Assembly (NCBI GenBank): GCA_038049695.1
Contig: CP142451.1
Coordinates: 67,709,501-67,773,500, forward strand
Source of the DNA: Cinnamomum chago
Taxonomy: Eukaryota; Streptophyta; Magnoliopsida; Laurales; Lauraceae
Direction: 5' to 3'
Length of the DNA stretch: 64,000 nt
The translations under genes and the position numbers were made by a program. The notes beneath the pieces are model-generated. The model searched no databases, had not been told where the DNA came from, and saw nothing but the letters and a program-made list of their open reading frames with translations. Shown piece by piece: positions 35,501-45,500 of the stretch (the stretch's first letter is position 1; each line of letters opens with the position of its first letter).

Positions 35501-36549
35501 TCAATTTTCTTTCAATTTCCATCACTCAAGAAAAATTCTCAAATCCAACCACCAAAACCCCATTAGAATCTTTCAAAATCCCAAATCAACCTGGACCCAT
35601 ATACCCAACGAAAAAATCTCAGGTTTCCCCACCAAATTTTCTTCTATCTGAATTCTAAATCTCACCTAAACTCAAGCCTAAATTCCACAATGTGCAAAAA
35701 CCTCAGACTTATTAGTTCTTGAATTCTCCCTTTTAATCCTACAACCAAAACCATTAAATCTTACCATAACTCCCCACAGATTAGTATCCTAAAATTGCCA
35801 AAATAGCCCCCAAAGTCCTGATTAAACCTGCCCCTCACCTGTGCAATCAGCAAGAAGTCCATATCCATCAGTGTCCACCTCAATTCGGTTCCAGGTTTTC
35901 CCTTGCAGTAAACCTTAATTGCAAACCTATCCTCAACAAAATCTAGTCCCATCACAATCCTTCAACTCTGAACTGTGCAGAACCTGCTTTCAGATTACAA
36001 CAGTCCCCAGATAGCACTTGTTCATCCTAAAATAAGTCCCCAAACACCCATTAAACTGAACCAAACCATACCAAATTTAGCCAAAACCTTTATGAGCCCA
36101 ACCCATACCTATCCCATTCCCAATCCATATTTCTTCCTGGCCTCTACAAGAAAGTTTAAAACTTTCAACCAGGTTAGTGGTTGCACCTGGTACAGCAATT
36201 GTTCGCACTTCGCCACAAAGCCAAAAACCTTTCTGGTTCCTCCCAAACCTTAATACTAATCCCTTACATAAATAGGTCACCCTTACCTTCACAAGACAAT
36301 CCTTATCCCTTCCATATGGTAAACTAACAATTGTTGCCCTTGTCGTCATACACATAGCAGCAGTATATTTTACTCAGCATTTTAAAACTCAGCCAAGTCA
36401 ACGTGGACGTGACTGAGTCAATTCGTAAGGGACTCCGCCTATGATGCCCAGATATGGCACGGACACGGCAAGGACACGGATTTTACATGTAAAAAGGAAA
36501 GTATCGGATACAATACGTTGCCCATTATGAAGGATCCGTGCATCAGAGG

Positions 36550-36586
<37 letters not shown>

Positions 36587-39500
36587 GGGTAACTATGCAT
36601 GGAAATTTTCGGCAATTTTGGCTGAACCTAACCAAATATGACTATTATGCATGGAATTGAATTTCTTGAAATTCATGGTTAAATGGGTCTCAAAGAAAGA
36701 ATATTAAAAAGGTGAAGGATGAAGGGCATTAGGTGGATGTAGATGGGACCCTAAATATCTTAGGATTTGATTTACTATGGTCACAACTAGATATTCATTT
36801 TCCATCAAAAGAGTGATATGGATTGAGATGGAACACAAGAAAATCTCATAATGGGACATACTTCAGCATATAGAGAGGCCTTTGATTGAGCACAAAGGGT
36901 CCAAACCCATGTGTGAAAGGTTCAGATCACTGGGAAGTCATAACAGTTCCGTGGATGTCATGAATTTTAAAAGGGGGGGTGCTGCAATTTGGAGAAATCC
37001 AGTTTTGCAGAAACAAACAGCAAACTGGCCATTTAATTGGGCCTTAATAAATGGGTCAAACTGGCTCAAACCCACTAGGCGACAATACCAATTGGATCAC
37101 CCAAGGGTGGCCTCCAAACAGGTGGGGTTCATATTTCCAGAAAGTGGGTCCTGTGGGATCCACTACTCTGGAGATCCAGCCTAGCAGTTTCTATGTTTTC
37201 TTTCTGATTTCTTTCCTTTCAGTACTTACTAATTAAAAAGTCTAGTATCTTTATATTAGGAAGTCATTGCAATTTGAGTGGGAAGAGGATTTGATTGCTT
37301 TCTAGGGAATTCTAGGATCTAGAAAGGATTTTACTACTAGTAATAGTAAACTATTATGGGTGCAAACAAAGTATATTCAGTTTCTTAAACCTCTATCAGA
37401 GAGACTATAGTAAACAATGATGGTAATTACTTGCAAAGTATAAACTACGGATAAAGAGTTGGGAATAAATTCTAAAACATAAATTCAAAACGAAACTCAA
37501 ATATTAGACAGCCAAAAATAAAGTATTGCCACATTCTACGTTAAAATGAAACTGTAAACAAATCAAGGATTCAAATGAAGCCAACACCTCATGTTTTAAT
37601 ATTCTACATACAACGTGCTAGTAGGATACAAATAGCATTTACAAGCCTATTACTTAATCAGAAATCACTGTTCAATATCCAACAAAAAAAAATACAAAAA
37701 CTGAACAAATTACAATAAGCAAATAAAATAAAATAAAAGAATAAGCATTGAAAATTACCTTCATCCAACCGTTTTACCAACTCTTGATATGTTTCTCCTG
37801 ATAAAGAGCTTGGTTGTGGCCCAATTACATCACTGGCCGTTTGAGATTCAGGATACTGTGCCAAGACCTTCATATTTTCAATTTGTAATGGGCTTTAGGA
37901 TCAATCTACTTCGATCTCCATCTTCCCTAGCTGACTTCAGACCAATCAGTTTGCTGAATTTCTCCTACAAAATCCTCTCTAAAATCCTCTCCACCAGGCT
38001 CTCCTCAATTATTCCTAACCTGATCTCTCCCCATCAAGCTGCTTTCATTAAAGGCCGTAGTATTCAGCAACACTCTGGCTTGGCCTTTGAATTATTCCAG
38101 AAACTGAACTCTAAGTTTAACAAAGGCTCTTTCTGCCTTAAGCTTGATATTTCCAAAGCTTTTGACAAATTGAATTGGTCCTTCCTTTTTGCTGCTCTCC
38201 ATTTCTTCAACTTCTCTGAAGGTTGGATTTCTTTGATCAAAGAGTGTATCTGCACTTCTAAATGTTCTGTGCTTTTAAATAGGATGCCTCAAGGTTTCTT
38301 CAGCTCCTTCAGTGGCCTTAGACAGGGAGACCCTCTGTCTCCCTACCTCTTCATCTTAGCAGAAGAAATTTTGAGTCTCCACTTACATAATCTCCAAAAC
38401 CAAGGTCTTTTCTGTCAAACCAGCAAGAGAGGAAGAGATAAAAGCAGGAAAGAAGAGACAAGAGCCTTTGTGAATTCGATGATCCTTTAGAGGGTCTCGA
38501 TCTTTCATTATATAGATTAAAGTTGCTATATGTGTTACAAGAATTAAGGCAATTAGCTAAATTACAGTAATCTTATGCTAGTCAGATCTCCTAATAAGGC
38601 AGTAAATCAATTACATAGCTGTACAAACGAGGGTTGTTTTGACCCACAAGTTGGGCTTTTTCTGCCATGGGTTGTGACCCACTGACCCATTGGACCATGA
38701 CCCACAGACCCATTTGACACCCCCCCTCAAATTGATGCGGGTGAGTCAACGAGCATCAATTTGCCAACTGAGAACTGGTGCCGTGGCCGAGGAAGTCCCT
38801 TGGTAAAAATATCAGCAATTTGAAGACTAGTAGGAACATGAGGAAGAGTGATGGCTTCACGCACAAATGCATCACGTATGTAATGACAAGTCACTTCAAT
38901 GTGTTTTGTGCGTTCATGGAAAACAGGATTTTCAGTAATCCGTATGGCACTGGTATTGTCAGCATAGAGAGGTGTGGGTCCAGGTTGTGGTAATCCAAGC
39001 TCAGAAAGTAGACCTTGAAGCCAGACAATTTCAGAAGTGGCGGCCGACATCGCACGATATTCGGCTTCTGTGGATGATTTGGAGACTTTATCTTGTTTCT
39101 TACACTTCCAAGAGATTAACGAGTCCCCTAAGAACATGCACCAGCCCGTGGTAGACCGTCGACTATCGGGGCAACCAGCCCAGTCAGAATCTGAATAGGC
39201 AATGAGAGAAGTCGAATTGCCGACAGGAAAGAAAAGTCCACGAGATGGGGTATGGAGAACATAGCGAAGGATGCGCCGCACAGCAACGAGGTGGAGATGG
39301 CGTGGTTGTGTCATGAACTGACTAAACAGATTCACCGCATATGAGATATCAGGCCGAGTGATAGTCAAATAGATCAAGCTACCGACCAAACGGCGATACA
39401 TTGTGGCATCAGGAAGAAGATCACCCGTATCGTGTGCAAGTTGAAGATTGGCCTCAACAGGAGTATCTACAGGAGTAGAGTTTTGAAGACCAGCCGTCTC

Positions 39501-42500
39501 AATGAGATCCATAGCATACTTGTGCTGATCAAGGATAAGACCTTTCGCGGACTGATGAACCTCAAGACCTAAAAAGTATGTGAGAGGCCCTAAGTCTTTC
39601 ATATGAAAAGATTCATATAAGGAAGCTTGGAGATGAGTGATCATGCCAGAATCGGTTCCAGATATGATGATATCATCCACGTACACCAAGAGGACAGTAA
39701 TCCCAATTGAAGAGCGATGCAGGAACATAGAAGGATCCGAGGCACTTTGAGAGAATTGGAGACGAATGAGTGCATCCCGAAATTTCTCAAACCAAGCGCG
39801 CGGAGCTTGCTTAAGACCATATAGAGAGCGTCGTAAGCGCGCACAGTCACCTGCCGAGACACCCGTAACTCCTTGAGGAAGCCGCATATAGACTTCTTCC
39901 TTGAGATCTCCATGAAGGAAAGCATTCTTGACATCAAATTGATAAAGAGGCCATGAGTGAGAAGCCGCAATTGCAAGAACAGTCCGGATTGTTGTCATTT
40001 TTGCAACTGGAGCAAATGTTTCTTCATAGTCGATGCCATATTCCTGTCGGTTGCCCAATGCGACTAACCGTGCTTTATAACGATCCAACGAGCCATCGGC
40101 CTTAAGTTTGACAGAGAAAACCCATTTGCAGCCGATAGGTCTTGCAGAGGAGGGACAGGGAACAATATCCCAAGTATGATTCTGCTGCAGTGCATCTAAT
40201 TCTTCGTGCATAGCCTTTCGCCAACAGTCATGCTTAACCGCCTGTAAGTAAGAAGTAGGAATAGAAATGGAAGAAAGGGTAGCAAGCAAGGATGTGTGAG
40301 TGAACCCATATTTGTCAGGAAGCTTAGAGACACGAGTAAAGCGTCGAAGTGGAGGTGGAGACGCAGCATCTGATGATGAACCAGGGGCAAGATCCTGTGC
40401 CGGCGAGGGATCCGGAGGGGGAGGCAGTTGTGGAACATCTCTGGGACGACGACGTTCATAAATAAGAAGTGGAGAAGAGATGGAGTCAGAAAAAGCTGGT
40501 AGATGAGAAAAAGAAGGTAAATCCGAGGAATGTGTAGAAAAAAACCGTTGATTTTCAAAAAATGTGGCATTTCTAGAAATTCGAATGCGGTTGATCACAG
40601 GATCATAGCATATATACCCCTTCTGGTGAGATGCGTAGCCAAGGAACGCACATTTGGCTGACTGAGCAGTTAATTTGGTACGTTCAGTAGGAGGAAGATG
40701 AACAAAACACACACATCCAAAGATGCGCATGTGGGTATAAGTAGGATCCTTATGAAAAAGACGAAAGTATGGTGCGTGATTTTGGAGGCGAGAGGATGGT
40801 AAGCGATTGATTAAGTGAACCGCAGTGGGTAAAGCTTCAGGCCAAAATCTCGCGGGAACTGATGATTCTAAGAGAAGAGACCGAACAGTATCGAGAAGAT
40901 GTCTGTTTTTTCGTTCTGCAACTCCGTTCTGTTGAGGGGTATAAGGGCACGATCGCTGCGATAAAATCCCATGTTGTTGCAAAAAAAATTGAAATTGACG
41001 GGACATATATTCCCCTCCAGAATCAGACCGGAGAATTTTTATGCGAGCAGAAAACTGATTTTCAACATACGCCATAAATTTTTGAAAAGCATCAAAGACT
41101 TCAGATTTAGAGTGCAAGAAATATACCCATGTGAATCTACTATGATCATCAATAAAGGTGACAAAATATTTGAAATGTGTGTGAGAGATTACAGGAGTAA
41201 TCCCCCAGACGTCACTATGAATAATGTCAAAGCAATTAGAAGCCATAGTAGAGTTTGAGGGAAAGGGAAGAACTTTGCTTTTTCCAAGTTTGCAAACAGA
41301 ACACTCATCAGAAATACGACTAAAAGAAATTGCATTTTTATTAAGACTACCAGTGTTTAACATCAAAGATAACAGTTTTGAATGAGGATGGCCTAATCTA
41401 TTATGGCAGAGCCTCCAAATATCTTGAGGAGAGAAACATGAAAAAGCAGAAATCTGTTTATTCTGAGAGAAAGGCATAACAAGAGGAAACATGCGTCCAC
41501 ACTTAGGCCCCTTCGCGATCACCGTCCCCGACACTGGATCCTGCACAACACAACCAGAGCGAGAAAAGGAAACATTACAATTATCATCAACAATTTGTCC
41601 AACAGACAGAAGATTTGTGGTGAGGTGAGGAGATAGAAAGACATTTGTGAGAGGTAATGAATGAATGATATCACCAGTGGCTGTAATAGGAAGCTTTTGA
41701 CCATCAGCAGCATGAACTTGCAAATTGCCATTGTATGGTTGCAGGTTAGTAAGATGAGTGGGGGAGGAGGTCATGTGATTGGAAGCTCCAGAATCAAGAA
41801 ACCATATGGAGGAAGAGGATTGGTGGTTACCTGAAATGCCAAGTGCAGAAAAGGCATTTATGATCATTTGTTGAATAAGCTCAGGGGTGATCTGAGGAGC
41901 AGTATTGGAGGCAGTAGGTGGTGAAGGCATGACCGGTGTTGAAGGACTATCACTGGAAGTAGTAGCATCGGCAGCGTTGACATGATATGCCCGTGGAGTG
42001 CGATTATGTGGTCGCCTTCTGCAATCACTAATAACATGACCATTTGATTTGCAGTAATTACAAAACTTGGTCTTACACTGTGAAGCATAGTGTCCATAAC
42101 TCTTACAGCCAAAACATTGGATTTTGCTAAGATCCCTTGCAGGGGTTTGTCCTTTAGCAGTAGATGCAGGACCTTGGGAGACACCCGGGTTGTAACTGGC
42201 AATGGCAGGATATGCGACACTAGAAGAGGTTCCGGAGAACTGTTGCTTCAAAGCATGCTGAGTAAGTTGACTTTGTTCCTCTCGCAAGAGTTCATGAAGG
42301 CACTCATTCAGGGATGGAGATGGAACTCTGCTCATCAGATTAGAACGAATGATCTCATATTCAGATCTCAATATCATGAGAAACTGATCTCTATGAGAAG
42401 TTGCCTGTAATTGTTGTATTTCAGAAAGGGCTGCCTTAGAGACATTTAAGTACTTGATTTCATCATATTCTGCCCATAGATTAAGAAAACCCGTATAATA

Positions 42501-45500
42501 GTCCTGGATGGAAGAGGTGCCTTGGGAATATTGAGCAATCTCCAGTTCAAGTTGGTATTGTTGGGCAGAATTCCCTTGGTGATACACTTGTTTCAGATAT
42601 TCCCACATCTCCTTGGATGTCTTGTACGGTTTGAGGTTCAGGATATATTGTGGTTCCACAGAACCAAGAATCCATGTTTTGATCTTGGCATCCTTGGTAT
42701 TCCAAGAAAGTATTTTTTTCTCATCCTCCTTAGGTCGTGGATCCCATCCTGCAACGAGTCCCCACATTTCCTTTCCTTCAAGATAGACTTGAAGTTGATA
42801 GGACCAGGAAGTATAATTTTTTCCATTAAATTTGATCAATGTGATTTCAGATTTATCCATGTCAATAATTGATTAAGGAAGGACAGATCCTTTAAGACAA
42901 CACTCAATAGCAATAGTATAAGAGATCAGATGGAGTAATCAAGCAGAACCAGAACACAGAATGCAAAATACTGCAAAAAAACAGTCCAGGCGACCCAAAA
43001 TTTTGCAGAGAAATCCTTACGTGGGGCCCACAGACAGATCTGAATGATAATCAGATCAGTAGCTAGAGACTAGGATTCAATGTCCTTTCCAGCAGTCCAA
43101 GTTTTATCCAAATCCGATCAAAATCAAAGATTTTGTGTGGCTGTGATGAAATCTATTTAAAGAAAGTGAATAATCACAAGAGGAAGCAAAACGCCTACCT
43201 CTGCTCTCTGAGAATTGCTGAAAAAATCTCCAAAATAACCAGGAGAGATGGACGACCAAGGCTGAGGTGAGATTTGTGGATTGTGAGAAGATCGCAGGTG
43301 GGCCACCAGTTGATCAGATGAGGAAACAGAGACGAATTGCCTTCGATGAGCACAGATCCTTGATCTGTGTGGAAAAACTCCTTAACCAATGTTCACAAAT
43401 ACCAGAGGAAGCAGGCGACCAGATTGGTTGCACTGTTCTGACTGGATAATGCTTATCTAGGGTGGGCCACTTCTGATCACACCTTGATCTGACGAATTCC
43501 AAAGCTTGGAAGATGAAGAGAAGATACCCAGAGAGTCTCTCAGAGACTATGACAACTTCCAATGCTTGGAAGATGGAGAAGATTTACTCAGACACCTATG
43601 GCTCTGATACCATGTCAAACCAGCAAGAGAGGAAGAGATAAAAGCAGGAAAGAAGAGACAAGAGCCTTTGTGAATTCGATGATCCTTTAGAGGGTCTCGA
43701 TCATTCATTATATAGATTAAAGTTGCTATATGTGTTACAAGAATTAAGGCAATTAGCTAAATTACAGTAATCTTATGCTAGTCAGATCTCCTAATAAGGC
43801 AGTAAATCAATTACATAGCTGTACAAACGAGGCTTGTTTTGACCCACAAGTTGGGCTTTTTCTGCCATGGGTTGTGACCCACTGACCCATTGGACCATGA
43901 CCCACAGACCCATTTGACATTTTCACCCCCCTCTCTAAGATTCCCTCCACCCCCTGCCATTTGCTATATGCAGATGATATCCTAATTTTTATGAAAGGTG
44001 CAGCTTCAAGTGTTCTTATTCTGCAGGACCTTCTGGAGTCCTACCAGTCAGCAGCAGGCCAAGCCTTCAACCTTAAAAAAAGCCAGCTTTTCCTTGGTAA
44101 ATGCAGCTCGAGAAGGAAGAGAAGAATCAGAGCAGTTCTTGGAATTCAAGAAGCCACATCTCACCTCAAATACCTGGGTACCCCGATCTGCATAGGAACT
44201 CCTAAGAGAAGCCACTTCCTCCCTCTGCTGGATGCAGTTCAGTCCAGACTCTCTGCTTGGAAAGCCAACACTTTGTCTTTTGCAGGTCGTTTAACCCTCA
44301 TTAAACATGTGTTATCTAGCCTTCCAATTCACCTGGCTGCCACTCTTCCTCTGCCAGCTTCTATTTGCAAAGAGATGGAGAGAAATATGAGGCATTTTCT
44401 CTGGTCTGGAAACTCCCCCTCCCACAAGTTCAACTATGTCAGCTGGGCATCAGTCACCCTTCCAAAGGCAGAAGGAGGATTGGGAATTAGGAAGATAGCA
44501 GAAGTTAACTCAGCCTCCTTCCTCAAGCTGGGGTGGCAAGCTTCCACCTCCAACTCTCTCTGGTCCAAATGGTTCAAGAACCGTTACTTCAAGTTTCGTC
44601 TCATTTGGAGCTCAGAGAACTCCTTCATAGGCTCATGCATTTGGAAGAAAATCCGTCGATTAGCTCCAATCATCCACCAAGGAAGCTCCTGGAAATTTGG
44701 CAACGGTCAGTGTATTAACGCTTGGCACGACTCATGGTCAGCAGAAGACCCAATTTCCTCTAGCTTCCCTGATCTTCAATTCCCCAGGGACCAACGACTC
44801 TCTTCTCTCTTCCAAGCTGGGTACTGGGTCACCCCTGCTTTCTTGCCAACTACAGTTCAGCAGCACCTTTATCATCTCCTCAAGGACCTCTCTCCCATCC
44901 TTGCTTCAAGAGACTCCCTCAGATGGAAAGACTCCCCCGATGGCAAATTGTCCCTGAGTTTAGCTTGGCAGAAAATTAGACACAGAGCTCAGCCTCTTCC
45001 TTGGCCTACTCTGATATGGAACAACATCTCTCCTCATAGAGTTAACTGCTTCGGTTGGAGACTGATGCACAACAAAACTCCTACTGAAACATGGTTGAAA
45101 CGTCGGGGCATCTCCCTTGCTTCCAGATGCTCCCTCTGCCAGGAGGCAGAAGACTCTGCGGGCCACCTTTTGTTCTCCTGTGATCTAGCAAAAGCCATAT
45201 GGACATGGCTCCTTCAAGCAGCAGGGATTACTCCTCAAACCAGTTACTCTGCCTCGTCAATTTGGAAGAAACTCTCTATAGACAACGATGCCAAAGGGTC
45301 TAAATTCATGGCAGCCATCATCATCACAGTTCTATACTACACCTGGAAGGCAAGAAACGAAGCTAGTTTTGATTCTCGCAGTCCCTCTCTCCACAGAATT
45401 CAAGCTCAAATCCTCGAAGCCATCTGCTTCTCCCAGACTCAGATGACTACCCCTTTTGTTAGCAATCAACTCAGCAACCTTTTTGCTTCTTTGAGAATAG

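Larger units (their letters stand above)
34047..37758 (-). other. PP4R2 intron 4, no other gene confirmed
   Basis: 3712 bp. It holds unidentified coding-like fragments at 34066-34442 and 35761-36355 (minus strand), a (CCCT)n run at 35320-35341, a purine tract near 35210-35270, a dispersed repeat at 36430-36551 and a G33 tract at 36553-36585. Confidence 0.7.
38413..43919 (-). mobile_element. Ty1-copia retrotransposon, young and structurally intact
   Basis: The two 307-bp LTRs differ at only about two positions by eye. The target duplication ttttc is perfect (38408-38412 and 43920-43924). Primer binding site, polypurine tract and one uninterrupted gag-pol frame are all present. It is inserted in the L1 reverse transcriptase, on the minus strand, so it is in the same orientation as PP4R2 transcription. 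By structure it is potentially autonomous; activity cannot be read from sequence alone. Confidence 0.97.
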
